Assembly (NCBI GenBank): GCA_023445445.1
Contig: JAEXLD010000003.1
Span: 1-20,780, forward strand
Source: Bacillota bacterium
Lineage (GTDB): Bacteria > Bacillota > Clostridia > Clostridiales > Clostridiaceae
Length of the DNA: 20,780 nt
Direction: 5' to 3'
Positions 1-7,693 of this stretch are shown here, one piece after another. A model generated the notes under the pieces. That model was not told where the DNA came from, ran no database searches, and worked only from the letters and a program-made list of their open reading frames with translations. The position numbers and the translations under genes were made by a program. Numbering within the stretch: the first letter of the stretch is position 1; each line of letters starts with the position of its first letter.

Positions 1-734
1 ACAGCAAAGGAATGTCTAAAGGTATTTAAATTAACTTCTTTTTTAATTCCAGCCTTATGTGAATATTCTTTTACTATTCTCCATACACCTTGTCTTGTTA
101 ATTGATTTCCATTTAAATTAACAAATAGATTGTCCACACCTTCACAAGCTACCCGATCTCTAATACTAAGGTATTCATTTAATGCTATTACTGCACTTCT
201 ACCTATTGGTATTAATCTTTCAAAATGCTTATTATCTATACATTTCACGAAATTCAATTCTAAATTAACGTCAAAAACTTTAATGTTAATTATCTCAGAA
301 ACCTTCATTCCAGTAGCATACATAAGCTCTAACAAAGCATTATCTCTTATCCCCTTATTACAATCCTTATCTACAATTCTAATTATTCTGTCTACCTCTT
401 CAATAGTCAGAATTTCTGGTAGTTTTCTTGTTGTAGAGGTATTTTTATAATAAATCTTAGGAATTTCTCTAACTACTTCTTGATCTTTTAAATAATTATA
501 AAAGCTTCTTAGACTTATTACTATTCTATTAATAGATCTCTCTGATTTTCCTTGGCTTAGTAAGTGTTGAATGTATCCAAGCACTGATACATTATCAGTT
601 TCATCTATATTAATTTCTTTGCTATTTAAATATTTTACATATAAATTAACATCAGTTACATATGCATAAACAGTATTTTGACTTTTATGGCTTTTTAACA
701 AAGCTTCCTTATAATTATTCACAATTTCTTTCAT
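1..734 (-). CDS. XerD-like tyrosine recombinase, 3' part beyond window
   Basis: Partial gene: 244 codons from an ATG at 734, preceded by an AGGGG Shine-Dalgarno, running off the left edge. Residues about 1-90 form the SAM-like core-binding domain of phage-integrase family recombinases. Residues about 105 onward are the catalytic domain, with the landmarks YATGMKVSEI, ERLIPIG and NTFRHSFA. In active XerC/XerD these read YATGLRVSEL, GKGNKERLVP and H-x-x-R. Here the first catalytic Arg is Lys144, the beta-hairpin Lys position is Asn168 in an ungapped alignment (with a Lys one residue later), and the His of HxxR is Asn237. Only Arg240 is canonical among the four visible positions. The tyrosine lies outside the window. 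A xerD-type gene next to spoIIM is usual in Clostridium. Family membership is certain. Strand-exchange activity is doubtful, so I give no xerD symbol. Confidence 0.9.
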   Translation of the reverse strand, partial: MKEIVNNYKEALLKSHKSQNTVYAYVTDVNLYVKYLNSKEINIDETDNVSVLGYIQHLLSQGKSERSINRIVISLRSFYNYLKDQEVVREIPKIYYKNTSTTRKLPEILTIEEVDRIIRIVDKDCNKGIRDNALLELMYATGMKVSEIINIKVFDVNLELNFVKCIDNKHFERLIPIGRSAVIALNEYLSIRDRVACEGVDNLFVNLNGNQLTRQGVWRIVKEYSHKAGIKKEVNLNTFRHSFA

Positions 735-804
735 ATTAATCCCCTATCCTAATATATTATTTATTCGACAAAAAATTCAAAATCCCTTCTTTATTTTCAT
801 TGGC

Positions 805-1440
805 TTAAGTTAATTTATAAACATTAGTAACCACTAGTTTTATCAATTCTGGACTTAAATAACACTCAATTAAAACTCCTAATATAAATAATGCGAAAAA
901 GAAGGATAATTTCATAAATAGCCCACTATATATTTCTTTATTAAACCTTACTCCACCAAAAAACTTTTCTTTTATTTTGGCTGAAGATAGTTCTAATGAA
1001 ATTATACTTATCCCTACAAAAAAAGGTATATAAAGTAAATTTTGTGGTACCGTTGAAATTAATGCTATCCAAATGCCTTTACCTTCAAAGGTAGTTAATA
1101 AAAAACTAAAAGTATATCCTAAAGTAAAACCTTTTACTAAATCAATGATTAAAATTAAAGGAGCTCCAAAAATTGTGAACCCAAGTGCTATTATAAGTAG
1201 TATAGTTAATATGTTATTTTTAATAATGCTAATAAGTAATTCATTGGTTTTAATTTCTTGATTTATAATACTTTTAATAAATCCTGTAAAATAATCTGAT
1301 AAATCCTTTGCATCTACTCCATCCATATATTTTATGGTATATGCACCTAGTAATATTCCAACAAAGAAAAATGTTAGTACCAATAAATAAAATATTTTAT
1401 TTTCCTTAAAATTAGAATTCATTTTTTCAATCATATTCAT
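805..1440 (-). CDS. spoIIM: Stage II sporulation protein M (SpoIIM)
   Basis: Integral membrane protein of the engulfment machinery. In Bacillus, SpoIIM anchors the peptidoglycan hydrolases SpoIID and SpoIIP (the DMP complex) at the septum in the mother cell. About five hydrophobic segments are visible, at roughly residues 16-36, 74-94, 97-115, 120-150 and 180-198, as in the DUF95/SpoIIM family. With the ATG at 1440 the protein is 211 residues, close to the 214 of B. subtilis. The frame is open to 1473, but the GGGGGGAG ribosome site ends four bases before the 1440 ATG, so the longer start would place the site inside the gene. A second ATG at 1434 is also possible. The gene follows the terminator of the NUDIX gene and so needs its own promoter. 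Around 1455-1490 there is a loose sigma-E-like pair (GAATA and CATAGTAT) that I cannot call with confidence. Confidence 0.93.
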   Translation of the reverse strand: MNMIEKMNSNFKENKIFYLLVLTFFFVGILLGAYTIKYMDGVDAKDLSDYFTGFIKSIINQEIKTNELLISIIKNNILTILLIIALGFTIFGAPLILIIDLVKGFTLGYTFSFLLTTFEGKGIWIALISTVPQNLLYIPFFVGISIISLELSSAKIKEKFFGGVRFNKEIYSGLFMKLSFFFALFILGVLIECYLSPELIKLVVTNVYKLT

Positions 1441-1546
1441 AATACTCCCCCCTAATAAGTTGCTATAAATCATACTATGATAATTAATCCTTTATTATTC
1501 ATAATTGAATATATGTAAATAAAAAAAGTATAGAATATAAAATAGA

Positions 1547-1590
1547 AAAGCTATGTTAAATTGATTAATCAATCAAATTAACATAGCTTT
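1547..1590 (-). terminator. Rho-independent terminator after the NUDIX gene
   Basis: Perfect 13-bp inverted repeat (AAAGCTATGTTAA at 1547-1559 and its complement at 1578-1590). On the minus strand it is followed by a T-rich stretch. It starts 12 bases past the stop of the NUDIX gene, separating that gene from spoIIM. Confidence 0.8.
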
Positions 1591-1601
1591 CCACAATAAA
1601 T

Positions 1602-2120
1602 TTATAAATAAGTAAAAATGCTTATTGTTTTACCATCAATTATGTCACCTTTTTTTATCATTTCTTTTACCTTATTAATATTCATTATTTTTACATTAGT
1701 AAATTCATCTTCATCTTCATTTTTATTCCCTAATGTTAAATCAGTTGCTTTATATAAGTGTATTATTTCATCACAAAATCCAGGTGCAGTAGCTATACAT
1801 CCTAAATATTCTAAGTTTTTTGCTATATACCCTGTTTCCTCTTGTAATTCTCTTCTAGCACATTCTATAGTTTCTTCATTTTTATTAAGCTTACCAGCAG
1901 GAATTTCTAACATAATTCTATTTAAAGCTAATCTAAATTGTTCTACTAAAATTATATTTTCTTCATCTAAAAATGCTATTATTGCAGCTGCCCCTGGATG
2001 CTTAACTATATCTCTTGAAACTTTATTACCATCTGGCAATACTACAGCAACATTTACTATATCTAAAAAACTTCCTTTATATATTGGTTTTTCACTTATT
2101 TTTTTTTCTTTTAAATCCAT
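1602..2120 (-). CDS. nudF: NUDIX hydrolase, ADP-ribose pyrophosphatase type
   Basis: Hydrolyses ADP-ribose (and probably related nucleoside diphosphosugars) to AMP plus ribose-5-phosphate in the cytoplasm. At 172 residues it has a complete NUDIX box at 76-99: Gly, Glu, then RELQEETG. The EIPAGK stretch just before the box and HPGAAAI at 41-47 are typical of the ADP-ribose pyrophosphatase branch. ATG at 2120 sits behind a good AAAGGAG. It is a single-gene unit: a terminator follows, and the upstream kilobase has no intact gene. In many clostridia this gene lies between spo0A and spoIIM, as here. The exact substrate cannot be read from the sequence; B. subtilis NudF is the closest named relative by motif. 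Confidence 0.9.
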   Translation of the reverse strand: MDLKEKKISEKPIYKGSFLDIVNVAVVLPDGNKVSRDIVKHPGAAAIIAFLDEENIILVEQFRLALNRIMLEIPAGKLNKNEETIECARRELQEETGYIAKNLEYLGCIATAPGFCDEIIHLYKATDLTLGNKNEDEDEFTNVKIMNINKVKEMIKKGDIIDGKTISIFTYL

Positions 2121-2164
2121 ATTTTCTCCTTTAATTTTTACTATAATAATTTATTCTTATATAT

Positions 2165-2194
2165 AGTATATCATAGTAATTTATACAAATATAA
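2165..2194 (-). promoter_or_regulatory. Candidate sigma-A promoter of the NUDIX gene
   Basis: On the minus strand an extended -10, TGATATACT, reads from 2173 to 2165. No good -35 is present at 17 bases. An alternative pairing, TTGTAT with a 17-base spacer to TATATA, overlaps it. Either would start transcription 30-45 bases before the gene. Confidence 0.4.
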
Positions 2195-2240
2195 ATAGGT
2201 ATTTTCCCACAGCAAAAAAAGAGCTGTTAGTTTTCCTCTA

Positions 2241-2413
2241 TTACATTATAAATCCATGCATCTTATCTATTTTTGTTCTTTTACTATCATTAGTGACATC
2301 AGTATATAGGAAAAGTTTTTATTATTACTAAGATTAACAATCTCAAAGGTATTCATATCGCTATCCTCTTCTTTTGCTAAAAATACATATATATTTTGAT
2401 TAGGTAAATCAAT
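2241..2413 (-). pseudogene. Possible remnant of a small unknown gene
   Basis: A frame from 2413 reads coding-like residues (LPNQNIYVFLAKEEDSD, then NTFEIVNLSNNK) after an AAGGTGA that looks like a ribosome site. It has no usual start codon (ATT at the expected place). It stops at 2267, and a one-base shift would extend it to 2241. I do not recognise the product. Chance open sequence in AT-rich DNA is the main alternative. Confidence 0.25.
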
Positions 2414-2600
2414 TATATTAAATTACTCACCTTAAATTTAATCTCTTAGTCGTATTTATAAAGTTTTTTTGAAATTCTTATATTTTAGTTTATTTTATTA
2501 TAATAATCATTTACGAGGATATTATTAAAGAGTATTATTGTAATAATATTTTATAGAAACACTTATACTCTTTTTATCATTGTCTTTTATATCTCATACT
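2414..2600. other. Gene-free AT-rich stretch
   Basis: Nothing coding is seen here. A 9-bp inverted repeat (2527-2535 with 2565-2573, loop 29) is too weak to call a terminator. Probably decayed sequence belonging to the neighbouring integrase remnant. Confidence 0.4.
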
Positions 2601-2958
2601 ATATTTTCTTCACCATTCCTTATGCCTCTTTTAATTTATATAATATTAAATTTGTTCTTTTTTCCTTACCAAAATACCTTCTAATTGCTGGATTATTTAT
2701 CACAACACTTTTATCAACTGATACATATGAATACATTCCTCTATCCTTTGTAAACTTGACATATTCATTAATATATTCCTCTAATATTTCTTATACTCTA
2801 ACAATTTGATTTTTATCATCAATATATTTTGAAAAAAGTATTAAAAGTTATTCATAGGATTTCATAGTCTTTTTACTTAATCCATTCAATTGAGAATTTT
2901 CCATAAAATATTGAATATATTAATTAATATTTCTTTTAAACTTCAATATATCAGGCAT
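2601..2958 (-). pseudogene. Decayed tyrosine recombinase (integrase), N-terminal part
   Basis: From an ATG at 2958 behind a perfect AGGAGGTG, one frame reads the N-terminal SAM-like domain of a phage/transposon integrase. Landmarks are NGLSKKTMKSYE, ILFSKYI, EEYINEYVKFTKDRG and NNPAIRRYFGK. The frame is broken by TAA at codons 13, 37 and 56 and ends for good after about 115 codons. No catalytic domain is left; the sequence beyond 2600 has no recognisable RHRY motifs. The ribosome site survives although the gene is dead. It lies between spo0A and the NUDIX gene, a place that is otherwise conserved housekeeping sequence, so it probably marks an old insertion. The domain assignment rests on wording I recognise from clostridial integrases, not on a search. 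Confidence 0.7.
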
Positions 2959-3127
2959 AAAAAAACACCTCCTAAAAGTTTAGAACTAACAAACTTATAG
3001 AAAGTGTTTAACATCTTTATTAAATATATATTAACTTGCATCAAGTATACTTTGTCGCTATAAACAACATAAATTTGACATTTTGAAATTACTTGTCAAA
3101 CAGTTATTTTTCTTACTTTCTTATGAA
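2959..3127. other. Spacer downstream of spo0A
   Basis: Leader of the integrase remnant plus the spo0A 3' end. A 7-bp inverted repeat (TTTGACA 3074-3080 with TGTCAAA 3094-3100) follows spo0A but lacks a good T-run, so termination here is uncertain. Confidence 0.4.
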
Positions 3128-3937
3128 TTAACTTACTTTATTTTTAAGTCTTAGCTTATCAGCAATGATTGCAATGAATTCACTATTAGTTGGCTTACCT
3201 TTTTCATTGTGGATTGTATATCCAAATAATCTATTAATAGCATCAACTTGTCCTCTACCCCAGGCAACTTCTATTGCGTGTCTTATTGCTCTTTCAACTC
3301 TAGAGGCAGTTGTATTGTATTTCTTTGCTATTGAAGGATATAATTCTTTGGTTACAGCTGATAATAACTCCATATCATTAACTACCATAGTAATTGCTTC
3401 CCTTAAGTACATATATCCCTTTATATGTGCAGGAACTCCTATTTCGTGAATTATGTTTGTTATTTCTGTTTCTAAGTCTATTGGTCCCTTTGACATAGGC
3501 TTGCTTTCAGCTTCTAAAATAGTGTTTGCTGGCTTTCTTACAATTTCATTTGAAGAACCATTAAATAATTCTCTTATTCTCTTTGTAAATACATCCATAT
3601 CAAAAGGCTTAACAACATAATAATCTGCACCTAGAGTTATTGCTTTTTGAGTTATTTTGTCTTGACCTACCGCAGAAAGTACAATTATTCTTGGCATTTT
3701 TTCTAAATTCATAGAATTTAATTTTTCCAAAACCCCTAAACCATCTAAGTGTGGCATAATAATATCTAATACCACTAAGTCTGGTTGTTTTTCTTCAATT
3801 AGAGCTAAAGCTTCCCTTCCATCTTTAGCAACTGCAGTAACTATTATGTCTCTTTGATTTAACAAATAGTCATTTAATATACTGCAAAATTCTTTGTTAT
3901 CATCAGCTATTAAAACTGAAATTTTAGAGTCATTCAT
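3128..3937 (-). CDS. spo0A: Sporulation master regulator Spo0A
   Basis: Response regulator that, when phosphorylated, binds 0A boxes and switches the cell into sporulation (and solvent or toxin formation in clostridia). The receiver domain, residues 1-125, has the acidic pair Asp12-Asp13, phospho-acceptor Asp58 (in VVLDIIMPHLDG), Ser88 and Lys110 (VVKPFD), so it is complete. The C-terminal DNA-binding domain, about 150-269, ends in the hallmark recognition stretch SRVERAIRHAIEVAWGRG. The length of 269 residues matches the family (267 in B. subtilis). The ATG at 3937 is chosen because GGGGGAG lies just before it; the frame opens at 3952, but that start would overlap the ribosome site. The gene follows spoIVB, as in all clostridia and bacilli. 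An extended -10 promoter lies in the 226-base gap upstream. Confidence 0.98.
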   Translation of the reverse strand: MNDSKISVLIADDNKEFCSILNDYLLNQRDIIVTAVAKDGREALALIEEKQPDLVVLDIIMPHLDGLGVLEKLNSMNLEKMPRIIVLSAVGQDKITQKAITLGADYYVVKPFDMDVFTKRIRELFNGSSNEIVRKPANTILEAESKPMSKGPIDLETEITNIIHEIGVPAHIKGYMYLREAITMVVNDMELLSAVTKELYPSIAKKYNTTASRVERAIRHAIEVAWGRGQVDAINRLFGYTIHNEKGKPTNSEFIAIIADKLRLKNKVS

Positions 3938-4080
3938 ACTTTTCTCCCCCATCTTCCCGTATACTCCACATTAAATGAGTAAATAATAGTTCTTTTCATT
4001 TTTATCTTTATAAATCGTCTGTAAATTTTATTTATAGACATTCTATTAAAATACTTTTATTTTATAAAGTTTTCTTATTC

Positions 4081-4089
4081 ATTATATCA
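4081..4089 (-). promoter_or_regulatory. Extended -10 promoter candidate for spo0A
   Basis: TGATATAAT on the minus strand, about 145 bases before the spo0A start, gives a consensus extended -10 element. There is no good -35 hexamer at 16-18 bases, as often happens with extended -10 promoters. I saw no clear sigma-H site (AGGA...GAAT) or perfect 0A box (TGTCGAA) in the gap. Confidence 0.5.
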
Positions 4090-4163
4090 CAAATTATTTA
4101 AATAAAATAGTTTTTTTACATTTTTTTCAAAATTTTATATTAAAAAATTTTAAATAATTTATA

Positions 4164-5348
4164 CTATTCTATTATGCCAGCATCTTTAAGCATCCATTCT
4201 ATATATATACCATATCCTACATCTGGCTTATTAATTAATACATGGGTTACTGCTCCTATTAATTTATTATCTTGAATTATAGGACTACCACTCATTCCTT
4301 GAACAATTCCACCTGTTTTTTCTAATAATTCAGGATCTATAACTTTAATTACCATGCTTTTAGCACCTGGTTCTTCTTGTGATAATAATTTAAGTATTTC
4401 TATATCATAAGCTTTAGGTCCATTTTCATCTATTGTAGTAATAATTTGTGCGGGACCTTCTTTTATTTCACTTCTAAAAGCAACTTTAATAGGTTTGTTA
4501 TATACACTATTTATCAAATTATCTGAACCAAGTCCAAAAATTCCTGATTCTGTATTTTTGTCTATTTTCCCAATATTTTCTCTTTCATTAACAAATAAAC
4601 CTTTCAACTCTCCAGGAGATCCTTTTTCGCCTCTTTTGATACTTATTACTGATGAATTAAGTAAATTACCTTCTTTTATATTAAAGGGTTTATTAGTATC
4701 TCCATCTGTTATTGGATGTCCTAGAGCTCCAAATATATTTGATTTTTTATCATAAAAAGTTAGAGTTCCTATACCAGCTGTAGAATCTCTTACCCAAAGT
4801 CCTAATTTATATTCATTATTTTCTTTCTCTAAATGCACTTCTTTTTTGTTATTTATACCATTTCTTAAATATTCTATAGATATATTTTCTGTCTCTAAAC
4901 TACTAATTTTTTGAGATAAATCTCTTGAATTTTCTATTTCTTTTCCATTTATTCCAGTAATTATATCTCCTAACTCAATACCAGAAGCTTTGGCAGGACT
5001 TTCCATCTTTCCTTCCAAGGAATCGATATCTGAATGACCCACAACTAATACACCTTTTGTAGATATTTTTATCCCAACATTTAATCCTCCTGGATATACT
5101 TCTAAGTCTTTTACCTTGGAAACTGAAACTGATTTAATTGGAATTAAGCCTAAAAGTTTTAATTCTAATTTATCCTTAATTATTTTGCTATCTTTTATAA
5201 ATATATTATTTGATACTTTAATACTAGCAGTATCTTCATTAATATAAATCTTTTTAGGTATATTAAATAAATAGAAGTAAGTAAATACACTCAGAATAAA
5301 CATTGGAGTAATTATCATAGCTACATATTTAATTTTTTTCATTTTCAT
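4164..5348 (-). CDS. spoIVB: SpoIVB serine peptidase (family S55)
   Basis: Forespore-made, membrane-anchored protease that crosses into the intermembrane space and triggers the sigma-K checkpoint by cleaving SpoIVFA in Bacillus. Visible parts: an N-terminal membrane anchor at about 8-29, a PDZ domain at about 85-170 (VVGHSDID, GIELGDIITGINGKEI), and the peptidase domain. The triad His211 (GALGHPITD), Asp338 and Ser353 (GMSGSP) keeps the spacing of the B. subtilis triad as I recall it (142 and 15 residues). At 394 residues the length is near the family norm. ATG at 5348 follows AGGAGGAGG. It stands alone between the recN terminator and spo0A. Many clostridia lack SpoIVFA/FB in their B. subtilis form, so the substrate here is not certain. 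Confidence 0.96.
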   Translation of the reverse strand: MKMKKIKYVAMIITPMFILSVFTYFYLFNIPKKIYINEDTASIKVSNNIFIKDSKIIKDKLELKLLGLIPIKSVSVSKVKDLEVYPGGLNVGIKISTKGVLVVGHSDIDSLEGKMESPAKASGIELGDIITGINGKEIENSRDLSQKISSLETENISIEYLRNGINNKKEVHLEKENNEYKLGLWVRDSTAGIGTLTFYDKKSNIFGALGHPITDGDTNKPFNIKEGNLLNSSVISIKRGEKGSPGELKGLFVNERENIGKIDKNTESGIFGLGSDNLINSVYNKPIKVAFRSEIKEGPAQIITTIDENGPKAYDIEILKLLSQEEPGAKSMVIKVIDPELLEKTGGIVQGMSGSPIIQDNKLIGAVTHVLINKPDVGYGIYIEWMLKDAGIIE

Positions 5349-5465
5349 ATTACCTCCTCCTTTGCTTCTCTGTATTTAACTTTCCCTCATAACCATTCTT
5401 ATATGCTGTAGTAAGTTTGTTAAAAGCGTTAAAAATTTTAAAGATATAACTTTAAAAAAATAAAA

Positions 5466-5500
5466 AACTAAAATCATGGCAAATAACCATGATTTTAGTT
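5466..5500 (-). terminator. Rho-independent terminator of the recN transcript
   Basis: Perfect 14-bp stem (AACTAAAATCATGG at 5466-5479 and its complement at 5487-5500) with a 7-base loop. On the minus strand it runs directly into a T-tract interrupted by one A. It lies 31 bases after the recN stop and separates recN from spoIVB. Confidence 0.92.
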
Positions 5501-5531
5501 TGTTCAAAATTATATTTACTTATGTATTTCA

Positions 5532-7226
5532 TTATACACATTTTAATATTTCTTGTTTTTTTAATTCAGCAAAGGCAACCATTTCAGATGCATTTTCTAA
5601 AGTTACCTCGCTAACTTCATCTCCACTTGTCATTTTAGCTATTTCTTTTATTTTTTCGTATTTATCTAATGTTTTTATTTCAGTAAAAGTTTTACCTTCT
5701 TCTACTCTTTTAGAAACAAAATAATGACAATCTGATAAAGCTGCTATTTGAGGTAAGTGAGTTATACATAAGACTTGATGTTTAGCTGAAACTTCAAACA
5801 TCTTTTCTCCAACTCTCTTTGCTATAGTTCCACTTATTCCTGTATCAATTTCATCAAAAATTAATGTTGGAATTTGATCTTTATCTACAAAAACACATTT
5901 CATAGCAAGCATTATTCTTGAAAGTTCTCCTCCAGAAACAACTTTTTCTAGAACCTTTAATGGTTCACCTAGATTGGTAGATATTAAGAATGTAACTTCA
6001 TCAAAGCCTCTAGAATTAAATATGTCTGTCTTTTCAATATCTATTTTTATTACTGACTTTTCCATACCTACATAATTTAATTCAAACTTAATTTTTTCTT
6101 CAAGGGTTACAGCATATTTTTCCCTTATATCATGCATTACAAAAGATAATTCTTTCATTTCTTCTTCTATCTTTAACTTTTTTAAATTTAATTCATTTAT
6201 TATTTCTTCTGAATTAACTAACTCATCATACTGTGCTTTAAGTTTTTGTGAATAATTTAATATTGCTTCAACAGATTCACCATATTTTTTCTTATATAAA
6301 CTTATTTCATATATTCTTGAATTTATTTTTTCTAATTCAAATTCATCATAATGTATTTCAGAAGAAAGATCTCTTATATCTCTTGAAATTTCTTCTATAA
6401 TATATAGAGAATCTTCTATTTTTTCTCTTTTTTCTTTAATTTTTTCAAAATGCTTTTCAACACTTAATAGTTCATTTACTACCTTAGATAATCCTTCATT
6501 AATAGATATACCTTCAGTTGGACTATCTAATAAAGCATAACTTTTTCTTAATGCCAAAGATATTTTTTCTGCATTAGAAAGAAGGCTAAACTCTTCTTTC
6601 AAATCCTCTTCTTCATTGACTTTAAGATTTGCCTTTTCAATGTCATCTATTTGAAATTTTATATAATCAAGTAGCTTTTCTCTATCTGTATTTCCATTTA
6701 ATTCTTTTATTTTTTCTACAATTAAACTTTGCTCTTTTCTTAGTTCATTATATTTTTCCAAATAGCTATATATTTCTTCACCAATAAAATCATCTAAATA
6801 TTGTATATGGCTTGATTTGTTTAATAAATTTTGATTTTGATGTTGACCATGTATATCTAATAATTTTTCTCTTATTCTTTTTAAGTAAGATAAAACTACT
6901 GATTTCCCATTAATTTTAATAATACTCTTACCTGATAAGGTTGTCTCTCTAGAGATAATTAATAGTTCATCATCTATATCTAGTTCTTTTAGTATATCTA
7001 AAATCTCAGTATTTTCTATTGAAAACACTGCTTCTACGAAGGTTTTATCTTCACCATATCTTATTAAGTCCTTTGAAAACTTTCCGCCTAAAACGTAATC
7101 TATTGTATCAATTAAAATAGATTTACCAGCTCCAGTTTCACCTGATAAAATATTAAATCCTTTTCCAAATTCAACACATAATTCTTTAATTAACGCAAAA
7201 TTTTTAATATTTAATTGTAATAACAT
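5532..7226 (-). CDS. recN: DNA repair protein RecN
   Basis: SMC-like ATPase acting early in double-strand break repair. Walker A GETGAGKS lies at about residues 29-36, next to the N-terminus. The ABC signature VSGGELSR and Walker B LIFDEIDTG are near the C-terminus. Between them, from about 150 to 370, is a charged, Glu/Lys-rich coiled coil. The length of 564 residues fits the family. ATG at 7226 is preferred: the frame also opens at a GTG (7235), but that codon is part of the AAAGGTGAT ribosome site. The gap to argR is 16 bases, so the two are surely co-transcribed. A strong terminator follows. nadK-argR-recN is a conserved Firmicute order. No SOS box is obvious just upstream. Confidence 0.97.
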   Translation of the reverse strand: MLLQLNIKNFALIKELCVEFGKGFNILSGETGAGKSILIDTIDYVLGGKFSKDLIRYGEDKTFVEAVFSIENTEILDILKELDIDDELLIISRETTLSGKSIIKINGKSVVLSYLKRIREKLLDIHGQHQNQNLLNKSSHIQYLDDFIGEEIYSYLEKYNELRKEQSLIVEKIKELNGNTDREKLLDYIKFQIDDIEKANLKVNEEEDLKEEFSLLSNAEKISLALRKSYALLDSPTEGISINEGLSKVVNELLSVEKHFEKIKEKREKIEDSLYIIEEISRDIRDLSSEIHYDEFELEKINSRIYEISLYKKKYGESVEAILNYSQKLKAQYDELVNSEEIINELNLKKLKIEEEMKELSFVMHDIREKYAVTLEEKIKFELNYVGMEKSVIKIDIEKTDIFNSRGFDEVTFLISTNLGEPLKVLEKVVSGGELSRIMLAMKCVFVDKDQIPTLIFDEIDTGISGTIAKRVGEKMFEVSAKHQVLCITHLPQIAALSDCHYFVSKRVEEGKTFTEIKTLDKYEKIKEIAKMTSGDEVSEVTLENASEMVAFAELKKQEILKCV

Positions 7227-7242
7227 TAATATCACCTTTTAT

Positions 7243-7692
7243 TTATAAAATCATTTTTCTAACTTTATCAACTAATTCTTCAGCTTTATCTAAACTTCTA
7301 GCCAAAATAAATATAGTATTATCCCCTGCTATTGTACCTGCAACTTCAGTATCAAACAATGTATCAATTGCTTCAGCTACAGCCATAGCTGAACCAGTTA
7401 AGGTTTTAACTACAACAAAATTATCAACATTTTCTACTGATATAGCAGCATTAGTTAATATGCTAGTTAATTTATCATTAATATCCTTACTTTCTTTAGA
7501 AGAAACTGCATACTTATAACTTCCTGATATTCCTTGCATCTTTATCAATTTTAGTATTTTTATATCTCTTGATACTGTTGCTTGAGTAACATCGAAACCT
7601 GCTTTTTTAAGTTCTTCTGCTAATTCTTCTTGAGTTTCTATATCCTTTTCATTAATTATCTCTAGTATCTTGTTATGCCTTCTTAGTTTCAA
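7243..7692 (-). CDS. argR: Arginine repressor ArgR/AhrC
   Basis: Hexameric regulator that represses arginine synthesis and activates catabolism when arginine is bound. Residues 1-65 form the winged-helix DNA-binding domain, with the recognition stretch TQATVSRDIK (Ser41-Arg42). Residues 75-149 form the oligomerisation and arginine-binding domain. A TTG start at 7692 gives exactly 149 residues, the length of B. subtilis AhrC. The AAGGTGAT site before it is built from the last codons of nadK, whose stop lies one base upstream. The longer GTG frame (7707) would use the ribosome site as coding sequence. The ligand motif reads GDNT (Asp124-Asn125) where E. coli and B. subtilis have GDDT. That may alter arginine affinity, or may be a clostridial norm. 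Confidence 0.95.
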   Translation of the reverse strand: MKLRRHNKILEIINEKDIETQEELAEELKKAGFDVTQATVSRDIKILKLIKMQGISGSYKYAVSSKESKDINDKLTSILTNAAISVENVDNFVVVKTLTGSAMAVAEAIDTLFDTEVAGTIAGDNTIFILARSLDKAEELVDKVRKMIL

Positions 7693-7693
7693 A

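Noticed and set aside
130..450. Plus-strand open frame of 106 codons
   Set aside because: Antisense to the XerD-like gene; no ribosome site, and its residues mirror an intact conserved minus-strand protein.
1618..2166. Plus-strand frame of 182 codons
   Set aside because: Exact shadow of the NUDIX gene, which has a full catalytic box; composition is the Ser/Ile/Phe-rich pattern of antisense AT-rich DNA.
2527..2573. Inverted repeat AAAGAGTAT/ATACTCTTT
   Set aside because: Nine pairs around a 29-base loop with no clear T-run; expected by chance in this composition.
3074..3100. TTTGACA/TGTCAAA repeat, possible terminator of spo0A or -35 boxes
   Set aside because: Seven pairs, 13-base loop, no T-tract, and no -10 at the right distance on either strand.
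3938..4163. 0A boxes and sigma-H promoter upstream of spo0A
   Set aside because: Expected from known biology, but I saw only partial matches (TGTCTAT), not TGTCGAA or an AGGA/GAAT pair.
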